A stretch of DNA of 64,000 nucleotides from Asticcacaulis sp. YBE204. Lineage in GTDB: Bacteria > Pseudomonadota > Alphaproteobacteria > Caulobacterales > Caulobacteraceae. Every line of letters begins with the position of its first letter. Position 1 is the stretch's first letter. The notes under the pieces were generated by a model. That model made no database searches. It was not told the origin of the DNA and saw only the letters and a list, made by a program, of their open reading frames with translations. Below, piece by piece: positions 8,089 through 17,111 of this stretch. The stretch covers positions 124,001 through 188,000 of the forward strand of contig NZ_AWGF01000005.1 of NCBI RefSeq assembly GCF_000495855.1. Direction: 5' to 3'. A program made the translations under genes and the position numbers.

Positions 8089-9398
8089 CCGGGTCCCCAG
8101 ATCTCGATATTCCACCCGAGGCCAAGCCGCGCCCGGACGACATCGTCTCGGTCAATGCGCGTACGGCGCCGACGCCCAATATCCTGGGCAAGGTGGTGTT
8201 CCTGACAGCGGTTGCCGCCGTGCTCGTGCTCGGCATGGCCTTTGTGCTCAACCAGTCTGTAAAAGGGCAGAAGGAGGAGACGGCAGCGGCGTCGTCCGAC
8301 AAGACGCGTGCGCCCGCGAGCGCCGGTCGCCGGACATTCGCCAGCGAGGGCCCGCCCTTGCCAGGGCAGACCGGGCAGATAGCGCCCGGGAGTGTCACGA
8401 GGTGCATGGACGGTCAGCCGCCGATCAATGTCCGGGGATCAGATGGCGCGCCGCTCGTCACCGCCAACGGCCCCGTACAGGTTTGTCGTGACGGTAACGT
8501 GCTGATGACCGACGCATCCGGCGCGGACGCACCGGCGTCGACCGCGAGTTATACATCGACCCCGACCTACGAACCCGGCCCGACAACACCAGAGCGGCCG
8601 GCCCCCGTCCAAAAGCGGGTCGACCCATACGGCGGCGACGTCCTTCTGTCGGCAAAGAAACCTGCACCGACGAACGACCCGGTTCAGGAGAACCCGGGTC
8701 TGTTCACTCAAGTCTCCGAGGTCCGCCATCCAGAGGACGCGGCCGCCCGGCCTCTGGATGACACGCAGACGCTTTCAAGCCGCCTTGACGTCCCGCGCTC
8801 GACAAAGGTCAAGGCCGCGCGCCTGGGGGATCGGAATATGATCCTGCCCAAGGGGCGGACGATCGAATGCGGTCTGTCGGTGCGTCTTGTGAGTGATCTG
8901 GCTGGCCAGGCGTCGTGTGTCCTGACGCAGAACGTCTATTCCGACAACGGCCGTGTGGTGTTGCTGGAGCGCGGTTCGGAAGCCGTCGGTGAGTATCGGG
9001 CGACTCTGGAGCACGGTCAGCGTCGGCTATTTGTAATCTGGACGCGGATCAAGACGCCGACGGGCGTGATCATCGACCTCAACTCGCCGGCGGCGGACGG
9101 GCTGGGTGCCGCGGGCTTACCCGGTCATGTCGATCATCACTGGTGGCAACGGGTGGGCTCCGCCTTCCTTCTCTCCACCGTACAGGATGCCATCGTCTAT
9201 GCGGCGAGCCGCAACCCGGGCGGCGATACGATCGTCTTCCAGAACACGCAGTCGGCGGGCCGTCAGATGGCCGATCGCGTACTGGAGCAGTCGATCAATA
9301 TCCGCCCGACGCTCTATAAGACCCAGGGCGATCGGGGTTTGATCTACGTGGCGCGGGATCTGGATTTCGGGGACGTCTATGCGCTCCGGCCTCGCTGA
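8085..9398 (+). CDS. virB10: VirB10/TrbI-like energy-sensing core protein
   Basis: A 437-residue protein with a cytoplasmic N-terminus, one membrane helix at about 27-47, a proline-rich periplasmic region (about 60-230) and the C-terminal VirB10 barrel domain (about 240-430; note LPKGRTIECGL and VYSDNGRVVLLERGS). VirB10 spans both membranes and relays ATP-driven changes to the outer pore. It starts at a GTG that overlaps the virB9 stop and ends inside virB11. Confidence 0.93.
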   Translation: MTGSPDLDIPPEAKPRPDDIVSVNARTAPTPNILGKVVFLTAVAAVLVLGMAFVLNQSVKGQKEETAAASSDKTRAPASAGRRTFASEGPPLPGQTGQIAPGSVTRCMDGQPPINVRGSDGAPLVTANGPVQVCRDGNVLMTDASGADAPASTASYTSTPTYEPGPTTPERPAPVQKRVDPYGGDVLLSAKKPAPTNDPVQENPGLFTQVSEVRHPEDAAARPLDDTQTLSSRLDVPRSTKVKAARLGDRNMILPKGRTIECGLSVRLVSDLAGQASCVLTQNVYSDNGRVVLLERGSEAVGEYRATLEHGQRRLFVIWTRIKTPTGVIIDLNSPAADGLGAAGLPGHVDHHWWQRVGSAFLLSTVQDAIVYAASRNPGGDTIVFQNTQSAGRQMADRVLEQSINIRPTLYKTQGDRGLIYVARDLDFGDVYALRPR

Positions 9399-10473
9399 CG
9401 CGGCCACCGGCGGCCTTGGGCCTGACGCCATGGTGCGCGAATTGATGCGGCCATTGACGCCCCATCTGTCGGGTGAAGGGGTTACTGAACTGGTCGTCAA
9501 CCGTCCCGGTGCGGTGTTCCTGGAGCGCGCCGGCGAATGGGCGCAGGTCGAGGCTCCGGAGCTGACCTTTGATCGGCTTTCGGCGCTGGCGACGGCGATT
9601 GCCAACTACTCCGATCAGGACGTCGGGCCGCGCCATCCGATACTCTCGGCCATGCTGCCGGACGGCGAACGGGTCCAGATCGTCGTGCCGCCCGCCGTCG
9701 AGCCGGGGCACGTGTCGCTTTCCATTCGGATCCCGTCGAGCCAGATACGCACGCTCGCCCAATATGACGCGGAAGGCGCGTTCGGCCACTTTACCTGGGT
9801 CAATCAGCCGAACACCCCAGACGAACTCGGTCTCGACGCTGACCTTGCCGCCTTGCTGCAGGCGCGCCAGCTCGCCGCTTTCCTCGAACGGGCCGTCCGA
9901 CGGCGTAAGAATATTGCCATTGTCGGCGAGACGGGGTCGGGGAAGACCACCTTGATGAAAACCCTGTGCCAGGCCATCCCAAGCGAGGAACGCCTGATCA
10001 CCATTGAGGACGTGCGCGAATTGGACCTGCCGGCGCACCCTAACCGCGTACATCTGCTCTACTCGAAGGGCGGGCAGGGCTTGGCGGAGATAACGCCTTC
10101 CGACCTCATTGCCTCGAACCTTCGCATGAAGCCGGATCGGGTGCTGCTTGCGGAACTTCGGGGCGCCGAGGCGTTCGATTTTCTCAAACTGCTGAGCACC
10201 GGCCATGCCGGGTCAGTGACCTCGTTTCACGCGGAATCCTGCGCGCTGGCGGCGGAGCGTTATGTGTTTATGTGCCGGGAACATGCTGACGCGGCGGCTT
10301 ACGACATTCCGGCATTGAAGCGCCTCGTCGGCCTAACGCTCGACGTCATCGTGCACATGACGGCCCGGTCCCTTCACGTCGATGAGGGCGATGGAAACGC
10401 TGCACCGCGCCGACACGTCCGCGAAGTCTGGTTCGATCCTGACAAGAGCGCCACGCGGGCGGCCGTTCCATGA
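9379..10473 (+). CDS. virB11: VirB11 traffic ATPase
   Basis: A 364-residue hexameric secretion ATPase: Walker A GETGSGKTT near residue 185, an Asp box (TIEDVRELDLP) and the LLAELRGAEAFDFLKLLSTGH segment with Walker B and His box. VirB11 works on the cytoplasmic face and switches the apparatus between pilus growth and DNA transfer. It overlaps the end of virB10 by 20 bases and virD4 by four, so the block is translationally coupled. Confidence 0.95.
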   Translation: MRSGLADAATGGLGPDAMVRELMRPLTPHLSGEGVTELVVNRPGAVFLERAGEWAQVEAPELTFDRLSALATAIANYSDQDVGPRHPILSAMLPDGERVQIVVPPAVEPGHVSLSIRIPSSQIRTLAQYDAEGAFGHFTWVNQPNTPDELGLDADLAALLQARQLAAFLERAVRRRKNIAIVGETGSGKTTLMKTLCQAIPSEERLITIEDVRELDLPAHPNRVHLLYSKGGQGLAEITPSDLIASNLRMKPDRVLLAELRGAEAFDFLKLLSTGHAGSVTSFHAESCALAAERYVFMCREHADAAAYDIPALKRLVGLTLDVIVHMTARSLHVDEGDGNAAPRRHVREVWFDPDKSATRAAVP

Positions 10474-12524
10474 CACGCAGCACTGCCCTGACCCTGGCTA
10501 TTGCCGTCTATGTTTTGGCGGGCATACCCGCCACGCTATGGCTTGCGGGTGCCGCTTTCTTTGCCTTTCACAAGACCTGGCCGGAAAACATCACCCTATC
10601 GACCTGGCCCGATTATTGGCGGGCTTACGGCGAAGCGACGCCACAACGCAAGCCGCTTCAGGTCTCAATCCTCGCGGCGATCGGTGCCGTTTACGTCGTG
10701 CCGGGTTTTGTTTTGGCCGAAGTGCTGAGTGGACCTAAACGGGCGCTGCATGGCTCGGCGCGCTTTGCGGCAACGGCGGAAATCCGTAAGGCCGGCCTGT
10801 TTGCCGAGGACGGGATCATCGTCGGCAAGTCCGGGCGCCAGTTTCTCGTCTTCGGCGGCGAGCGCTTTGTCCTTGTCGCGGCGCCGACGCGGAGCGGGAA
10901 AGGGGTGGCCGTCGTTATTCCAAACCTTCTGAACTATGCGGGCTCGGTCGTCGTCCTCGATATCAAGCTGGAGAATTTCAACCTGACCTCGGCCTATCGC
11001 GCCGCGCATGGCCAGACCGTCTTTCTGTTCAACCCGTTTGCGGAGGATTTCAGGACGCATCGGTGGAATCCGCTCGATGCGATCCGCCGCGATCCGAACT
11101 ATCGCGTTGGGGACATTCTGACCATTGGCCAAACCCTCTATCCTTCCGGCGGCGACAAGGACGCCTTCTGGAACGACCAGGCGCGCAACCTCTTCCTTGG
11201 GCTGGTTCTCATGCTACTGGAGACGCCCGACAGTCGCGTTACCCTCGGCGAGGTGCTTCGTCAGTCGTCGGGCAAGGGCAAGCCGCTTCGTATCCATCTG
11301 GAAGACCTGGTCGACGACCGCAACAAGACCGATCACCCCTTCAGCAACGAATGCCAGGATGCGCTGTCGCGTTTCTGCTCGACCAGCGAAAACACCCTGA
11401 CCTCGATTCTCGCAACCTTCAATGCGCCGCTCACCATGTTCGCCAACCCGCTGGTCGAGGCGGCCACCTCGGCCTGCGATTTCGACCTGTCGGCGGTAAG
11501 AGCGCGCAAGATCTCGATCTATATCGGCATCCAGCCGGACAAGCTCGCCGACGCAGCACTGCTCATCAACCTGCTATTCTCCCAACTGATCAACCTCAAT
11601 GTCCGCACCCAGCCGAAGGACGATCCGAGGCTCACGCACAACTGCCTGGTCGTTCTCGACGAGTTCGCCGCGCTCGGCCGCATCAATGTACTGGCCAAGG
11701 CCAATGCCTTTATCTCCGGTTACGGCCTCAGACTACTGACCGTCGTGCAGAGCATCGCGCAACTGGAGTCGGTCTATGGCGACAAAGATGCGCGGACCCT
11801 GATGACCAACCACGGCCTGCAAATTCTCTTTGCGCCCCGCGAGCAGCGCGACGCCAACACCTATAGCGAGATGCTGGGCTTCACCACGGAGAAGGTGAAA
11901 AGCCAGAGCATCAGCCGTAACCGCGGCGGTGGATCAGGCCGTAGCCACGGATCGAAGAGCGAGACGACGTCCGAACAGCGCCGTGCCCTGATGCTGGCGC
12001 AGGAGTTGAAAGCGCTACCGGCGGATCAGGCCATCGTTGTGCTTGAAGCGACCCGTCCCATCCGGACGCAGAAGGCCTATTTCTACAGCGACGCGGCGTT
12101 CGTTGACCGCCTCAAAACCGTCAGTCCGATGCTCGCCGGCATCAAAGGCAGGCTACCGAGCCAAGCCGACTTCGACGTCGCCGCACGCACCGATCTGAAG
12201 GTCGAGATTGAGCCCCTTGATGTCGATCTGTTTGTGGCGAAGACCGAACGCCGGACGCGGCCGTTGGAACCAGGCGAGGCGATTGAGGTGAAACAGCTTG
12301 CCATCGACACCGCCAAGATCCCGCCGGTCGATAATCAGCAAAAACCGTCGCCGGAGGCGATTCAGAACATAATCACCGCCTTTCTTGGCCAAACTCAAGG
12401 CCCCGTTCCTGCGAACCCGTCCGCCAACCGTTCATCGAAGGGTCAGACGGTGGCCCGTCGCGCCGGGAAGGGAAGGGGCAAACACCTAAGCCTGGATATA
12501 CCCCCTATTGAGGAGACACATTGA
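10470..12524 (+). CDS. virD4: VirD4/TraG-type coupling ATPase
   Basis: A 684-residue type IV coupling protein. Two N-terminal membrane helices (about 7-30 and 68-88) are followed by Walker A APTRSGKGV near residue 140 and Walker B LVVLDEFAALG near residue 395. Coupling proteins deliver the relaxase-DNA complex to the VirB channel, so their presence argues for DNA conjugation rather than effector-only secretion. A Ser/Gly-rich insertion (about 485-500) and a basic tail are normal variation. Confidence 0.95.
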   Translation: MTRSTALTLAIAVYVLAGIPATLWLAGAAFFAFHKTWPENITLSTWPDYWRAYGEATPQRKPLQVSILAAIGAVYVVPGFVLAEVLSGPKRALHGSARFAATAEIRKAGLFAEDGIIVGKSGRQFLVFGGERFVLVAAPTRSGKGVAVVIPNLLNYAGSVVVLDIKLENFNLTSAYRAAHGQTVFLFNPFAEDFRTHRWNPLDAIRRDPNYRVGDILTIGQTLYPSGGDKDAFWNDQARNLFLGLVLMLLETPDSRVTLGEVLRQSSGKGKPLRIHLEDLVDDRNKTDHPFSNECQDALSRFCSTSENTLTSILATFNAPLTMFANPLVEAATSACDFDLSAVRARKISIYIGIQPDKLADAALLINLLFSQLINLNVRTQPKDDPRLTHNCLVVLDEFAALGRINVLAKANAFISGYGLRLLTVVQSIAQLESVYGDKDARTLMTNHGLQILFAPREQRDANTYSEMLGFTTEKVKSQSISRNRGGGSGRSHGSKSETTSEQRRALMLAQELKALPADQAIVVLEATRPIRTQKAYFYSDAAFVDRLKTVSPMLAGIKGRLPSQADFDVAARTDLKVEIEPLDVDLFVAKTERRTRPLEPGEAIEVKQLAIDTAKIPPVDNQQKPSPEAIQNIITAFLGQTQGPVPANPSANRSSKGQTVARRAGKGRGKHLSLDIPPIEETH

Positions 12525-12712
12525 TGCCGATCGTCCACCCCCGATTCTTCCTTTTTTGGATCGCCCTGGCCGGCCTTTCGGCCTGTAGCGCCCCACCGAA
12601 GCCCTTGGTGCTCGACGGCAGGCACCGAATGCCGGTGAATACGGCCGAGGCGCGTGCGGTTTACGAAGCCGGTCAGATCACCCCCGCTCCGACAGCGGAG
12701 ACGGGTCAGTGA
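12524..12712 (+). CDS. Small lipoprotein downstream of virD4
   Basis: A 62-residue protein with a hydrophobic signal and a lipobox ending LAGLSAC near residue 22, then a short soluble tail. It starts at the ATG overlapping the virD4 stop and ends overlapping the next GTG. A VirB7-like role in anchoring the outer-membrane complex, or a surface-exclusion role, would fit, but the tail is not one I recognise. Confidence 0.65.
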   Translation: MPIVHPRFFLFWIALAGLSACSAPPKPLVLDGRHRMPVNTAEARAVYEAGQITPAPTAETGQ

Positions 12713-13839
12713 ACTCGATTGACGAGGGTAAGCGGGCAGATCCTGGTCAAATCGGGGCCACCGATCAGGTAACCGCGCGCGACCTATTGGAGACGCCCGC
12801 GAGCAAAGACACGCAAGCACCCGCGTATCTGAGCGAGGTCGCGCCACCTGAACCGGGCGAGGAAACGCGTGAAGACAGACGGTCCATGCCGTTGCAGTCC
12901 CATCGTGTGGCCGACGCCGTGCCACAGTCGGTCAGAAACCGGTTTCTGGAAGCGGGAAAGGCCTTTCACTATCGTGATCGAGATCAGGCCGTGGCCTTCG
13001 AGGACAAGGGGACGCGCCTGACGACGGCACAGGATGATGTCCACGTGATCCGCGCCATGATCGACGTGGCCGAGGCGAGGGGTTGGTCGTCGGTCCGGGT
13101 GCGAGGCTCCGTTAGCTTCAAACGGGAGGCGTGGCTACAGGCGCAGGCGCGGGGTATGGTGGTTGAGGGATATAAGCCGCGCCATGTCGATCAGGCGAGA
13201 CGGGAAGATCAGGCCAGGGACCGGGCGGTCTCAGCGAAGTCGCGCAGCAGCGACATCCGTAGTGATCCCGTACAGCCGCTTTCGGGTCGCCAGCAAACGG
13301 CTGTTGAGGTGCTGAAGGCGGTCCTGCGCGAGCGTGGCGATAGCGAAATTGCCGTCGAAATGGCGGGCGAGCTGATGCGCCAGCGCTTCCTCACCCATCG
13401 TGTCTATATCGGTCGGGTCAAGGACATCGGGACGGCACCCTACCAGGACAATCCCGGCAACGCCGACAGTCCCTATGTCACGCTGCAAACTCAAAAAGGC
13501 GAAACCAAGGTCTGGGGCATCGATTTGCCTCGGGCGTTAGAGGAGGGGCGGGTGCAGCTCAACGACGAAATTGCGCTCGCGTTCCAGGGGCGAAAACCGG
13601 TCACATTGAAACGGCGGGAGACCGACAAAAACGGGCAGACGCAAGTGGTTGAAAAGCAGGTAGAGCGCAATGCCTGGGACGCTAAGAAGCTGGACGCGCT
13701 AAGAGACGAAGTCCGGTTACGCCTGACCCGCGCCGCCGCTGAACCGAGTATACCGGTTTATGACCGCAAGGCGCCGCAAATCGTGGAGACCGCTCAGCGG
13801 ATCCGCCGTCCAAATCGCAATATAGAACGCACGCGATGA
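12709..13839 (+). CDS. Orphan LPD7-type relaxase-tail protein
   Basis: A 376-residue soluble protein starting at a GTG that overlaps the lipoprotein stop. Residues about 65-165 match the LPD7 domain seen at the C-terminus of conjugative relaxases and TraC-type primases (FEDKGTRLTTAQDD, IDVAEARGWSSVRVRG, KREAWLQAQARGMVVEGYKP). A second domain (about 220-320) carries VWGIDLPRALEEG, also relaxase-associated. No relaxase catalytic domain (HUH histidines or an N-terminal tyrosine) is present, so this is either an accessory DNA-processing protein or the surviving tail of a relaxase. The true relaxase is not in the window. Confidence 0.75.
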   Translation: MNSIDEGKRADPGQIGATDQVTARDLLETPASKDTQAPAYLSEVAPPEPGEETREDRRSMPLQSHRVADAVPQSVRNRFLEAGKAFHYRDRDQAVAFEDKGTRLTTAQDDVHVIRAMIDVAEARGWSSVRVRGSVSFKREAWLQAQARGMVVEGYKPRHVDQARREDQARDRAVSAKSRSSDIRSDPVQPLSGRQQTAVEVLKAVLRERGDSEIAVEMAGELMRQRFLTHRVYIGRVKDIGTAPYQDNPGNADSPYVTLQTQKGETKVWGIDLPRALEEGRVQLNDEIALAFQGRKPVTLKRRETDKNGQTQVVEKQVERNAWDAKKLDALRDEVRLRLTRAAAEPSIPVYDRKAPQIVETAQRIRRPNRNIERTR

Positions 13840-13924
13840 CAGCTTGGCGGCCAGGCCGGTTGAGACGGAAAATCCGGTACGTGCGGCTTGAGGTTGAAGC
13901 AAGTTCCAGCGACTGGTCTTCACC

Positions 13925-14215
13925 TCACCATATCCGCAAAAATTTGCCGATCATAAACAGGAAAATGAGCCCAAGTCCGAAACCGATCAGCGCCAGATAA
14001 AGCCGAATGAATAAGATTGGTAGCATGATGAAGAAGCGAAGGATCGCGGCGACTAATAGTAAAGTGACGCCGAAAACCCAAAGCCCAACGCGTACTATCG
14101 GATCGATCCAACAATAGTAAAACCAATGGATTTCAGATGCCGTTGTCTCGATGAATGAGACCAATCGGCCAATGGGATTTTGTCGAAAAAGTTTCGGAGA
14201 TTGTGACATGGCCAT
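13925..14215 (-). CDS. Small membrane protein, unrecognised
   Basis: A 96-residue frame (from ATG at 14215) with a polar N-terminus, then two or three long hydrophobic stretches (VRVGLWVFGVTLLLVAAILR and IRLYLALIGFGLGLIFLFM) and a short basic end. It is convergent with the secretion operon and isolated from other genes. Composition and topology look like a real inner-membrane protein. AGAGAAAG upstream of the ATG could serve as the ribosome-binding site. No function can be assigned. Confidence 0.5.
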   Translation of the reverse strand: MAMSQSPKLFRQNPIGRLVSFIETTASEIHWFYYCWIDPIVRVGLWVFGVTLLLVAAILRFFIMLPILFIRLYLALIGFGLGLIFLFMIGKFLRIW

Positions 14216-14336
14216 GCTTTCTCTAAGCGGCGGATGCCGCATTCAGATTAGGAGAGAAGAAAAGCTATGGCAGCGCAGGAATATGGCGCGTGCATATGAT
14301 ACCTCTATGCCTCGAACAGGCAAGCATTTTTTCAAG

Positions 14337-14377
14337 GGTACCTGTGGGTACCTGTTGGTACGGTACCTTCTGGTATC
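14337..14377. repeat. Second RRTAYC cluster near the recombinases
   Basis: Five hexamers (GGTACC 14337, GGTACC 14347, GGTACG 14357, GGTACC 14362, GGTATC 14372) follow the same grammar as the large array at 703-1093: 10-bp steps with one 5-bp slip. A stray GATACC lies at 14298. The cluster is about 160 bp upstream of the first recombinase gene, so the same DNA-binding protein may act here too, as a regulator or to form a small second loading site. Confidence 0.75.
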
Positions 14378-14465
14378 TAATGGGCTGCAATTGTCCAAAC
14401 CAGGTATTCGCTGATCCCAATCATAGCGCAAAGCGGGTGTCTATGATCGTCAACGATTTTGCTTG

Positions 14466-14481
14466 CACACCTTACGCCCTG
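14466..14481. other. Candidate attachment-site core, left copy
   Basis: The 16 bases CACACCTTACGCCCTG occur here and again, in the same orientation, at 32956-32971. This copy lies 55 bp before the first tyrosine-recombinase gene; the other lies 480 bp after the large recombinase-like gene. It is followed by an imperfect inverted repeat (about 14494-14521, CTTTGAAAAGA with TCTTTTCGAAG). By chance alone about one 16-bp match could occur in a window this size, so the case rests on location. Confidence 0.4.
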
Positions 14482-14536
14482 CTCGGCGGCCTGATCTTTG
14501 AAAAGATTGATCTTTTCGAAGCTCAGGAGGTAAAAA

Positions 14537-15746
14537 GTGCTTTTGGATCGGGTTTCTCTGGATGACCATGTTGTCACGGAAATTGGTAAGGATAAACCGC
14601 AAAAACTATATCTAACAGGCCACGTCGCAAGGCGACGATGCGAGGAGGACGAGACCTGTTTGTGGGACACTGAACTACCCGGCTTCGGATTGCGCCGTTA
14701 CATAACGGGACGAAAGAGTTGGTTCCTCAGGTACGTTGAGCGTGGCGTGGCCCGCAATTGGACAATTGGCGATGTGAGGCATGTCTCCGCCGAAGACGCG
14801 AGGGAAAGGGCGCGCAAGCGGCTCAAAGAGGTCGCCTTGCGAGGTCTACCGAGCCGTCCGAAGCGATCGAAGATCGCCGCCAAGGTCGCGACCTTTTCTG
14901 AACTGGTCGAACAGTATTTCGAAGATCGGCCGTTTGCCTGGAAGCCGTCTACCGAAAAGACAAACGTCCATAGCATCCGCAAGGTGCTCGTCCCGGCCTT
15001 CGGAACGATGCAGGTCGCTGCCATCCGCAAACATGACGTCATGCGCTGGCGGGACGAGATGTCGGATCGCCCAGGGGCCTTTAATCGGGATGTCGCTCTC
15101 CTTCGGTGTCATGCAATATGCGGAACGTCTTGGCCTGCGCAAGCTGGGCTCCAACCCGGCGCGTGGCGTGCCACGGTACGCAAGGGAGCCGCTGCAACGT
15201 TTCCTGAATGCGGCTGAATTGAAACGGTTGCACCGCCGGCTGACTGAATGCGACGATACCTACATGGTCGCTGCGATCCGGCTGCTGATCCATACCGGCG
15301 CCCGATCGAGCGAAATTGCCACCCTGACCTGGGGCGAAATCTCGGATAGTCGGCTTGAGCTGAAGGACAGCAAGACCGGACCCAAGTCCATTCTGCTGAG
15401 TCGGCAAGCGAAGGCGATCCTGGATGGGTTGCCGCGTGGCGCCGACGACGAACTTGTTTTCACCGGCACGAAAGGCCAGACGGCAAACCTGAGCTATTTC
15501 TGGTCTAAGTTCCGCAATAAAGCTGGTCTTCCGGATGTGCGGTTGCACGACCTTCGCCATAGTTATGCATCTATCGCCATTCAGAACGGCATCAGCCTCG
15601 ATGCCATTGGCCGTTTACTTGGGCACGCCCTGACAGAGACGACCGAGCGCTATGCGCATCTATCAGATGATTGCATTGCCAATGCCGCCGAAAAGCTGGG
15701 CGGTTCCATCGTGAAGCTGATGGGGTGGCAAAATGTCAGCTCTTGA
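14537..15746 (+). pseudogene. Tyrosine recombinase/integrase, frameshifted
   Basis: A phage-type integrase split between two frames. The N-terminal part (from GTG 14537 with AGGAGG upstream) has the DUF4102-like arm-binding start and the core-binding domain up to GAFNRDVALL near 15100. The rest continues one frame over as VMQYAERLGLR through the catalytic domain to 15746, including TGARSSEI (Arg I), LHDLRHSY (HxxR) and the ERYAHL tyrosine. Removing one base near 15105 would restore one protein of about 400 residues. All catalytic residues survive, so this is either a recent inactivation or an assembly error. Its end overlaps the next recombinase. Confidence 0.85.
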
Positions 15747-17007
15747 CCTCGACTCCGATTGGCTTTTGGACATCTTTGACAAGCCACGCGCAAATGACCT
15801 GCAAAAAGTTACCGATGGTGAACGCTCAGTAGCATATGAACATCAGGCCCGCCCGCCGCTGCGAAGGCCGGTGCCTCGTCGCAAGGCCGCTGCAACGGCT
15901 GGGCGAAACTCCATACCAGAGCGCCAGACTGTCTGGTTCGAGGAGCAGCCCGGTTTCGGCGTGCGCGAATACGCCACCGGACGTGAGATGTTCATTGTCC
16001 AGTATCCGGCAATAACCGGCAATCGCACGATCACGATTGGCAATGCCAAAGTCATTGACATGCAAACCGCGCTCGATGTCGCTCGGCGCTGCATTTATCA
16101 TTCAGACCCCGACCGGAACCTGGCCGACGAACGCAAGCGGACGCGGACGCTGCCGATGTTCCAGGATTATCTCGAGGACTACTGGAAGGTGATGTGGTGT
16201 CAGTGGAAGCCGAGCAGCCAGCACACGGAGGACAAATATCGCCGACTATACCTCGCCGACGCTTTTATTGACAAAGGTATCGACGAGGTCACCCATGAGG
16301 ACGTCGCGAAATGGATGGTGCTGTGTAACCGCCGTGGTGGGCCGGGTGCGGTTAATCGGGCTTTTGAACGCTTAAAGGCCGTGATGCGAAAGGCCGAGGA
16401 GTGGGGACTTCGGCCCGAGGGTAGTAATCCTTGCCGCCTGATCAAGGCCAACCCGCGCCGCAAGATGGAGCGGTTTCTGAATGAGCATGAGTTTGCCAGA
16501 CTGGGTGAGGTCATTTCGGCGAGCCGAGAACACCGTCCGGCGCACTGCGCGGCGTTATTGCTCATTATGCTGACCGGTTGCCGAAAAGACGAAATCGTTG
16601 GACTGACATGGGGAGAGGTTCGAGGCTCGCGCATCTATCTCGATGATAGCAAGACCGGCGCCTGCATTGTGCATTTGTGCTCCCAGGCACAAGACCTTTT
16701 GGCGGGATTCAAGCGTGGAAAGCCGGCAGATTTGGTCTTTAAGGGGCAATATGGCACAGGCATAGATATCGATGCCTATTGGTGTCGCATGAAGCGCGAG
16801 GCAAAGCTGGGCGTGATCCGGCTTCATGATCTTCGGCATAGCTATGCAAGCCAGGCGGCCCGAATGTCGTTTCCGTTGCCTACAATCCAGCGGTTGCTGG
16901 GCCATGCTAGAATAGACAGCACTGCCCGATACACGCATTTCGACGACAGCCACCTTGTCGATGTCGCACAACAAATCAGCGACCTGATTGATGGAGTCAC
17001 AATTTGA
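15733..17007 (+). CDS. Tyrosine recombinase/integrase
   Basis: A complete 424-residue site-specific recombinase paralogous to the preceding broken one. The N-terminus shows the arm-binding pattern (RQTVWFEEQPGFGVREYATG), and the catalytic domain has LTGCRKDEIVGLTW (Arg I), LHDLRHSYAS (HxxR), LLGHARIDST and ARYTHFDD with the nucleophilic tyrosine. Such enzymes integrate and excise genomic islands. It overlaps the previous gene by 14 bases, so the two were probably expressed together; paired recombinases of this kind are common at island ends. Confidence 0.9.
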   Translation: MSALDLDSDWLLDIFDKPRANDLQKVTDGERSVAYEHQARPPLRRPVPRRKAAATAGRNSIPERQTVWFEEQPGFGVREYATGREMFIVQYPAITGNRTITIGNAKVIDMQTALDVARRCIYHSDPDRNLADERKRTRTLPMFQDYLEDYWKVMWCQWKPSSQHTEDKYRRLYLADAFIDKGIDEVTHEDVAKWMVLCNRRGGPGAVNRAFERLKAVMRKAEEWGLRPEGSNPCRLIKANPRRKMERFLNEHEFARLGEVISASREHRPAHCAALLLIMLTGCRKDEIVGLTWGEVRGSRIYLDDSKTGACIVHLCSQAQDLLAGFKRGKPADLVFKGQYGTGIDIDAYWCRMKREAKLGVIRLHDLRHSYASQAARMSFPLPTIQRLLGHARIDSTARYTHFDDSHLVDVAQQISDLIDGVTI

Positions 17008-17111
17008 CTAAATGGAAATAGTTGGCCGGGGGGAAGTCAAAAACCGCAGTATGGAAGCTACCGCAAAATTAAAATTTGACTCCCTAACTGACTGGCCATA
17101 TATATCGCGGT

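Noticed and set aside
12709-13839. Complete relaxase
   Set aside because: No catalytic HUH histidines or N-terminal tyrosine are present; only tail domains are seen.
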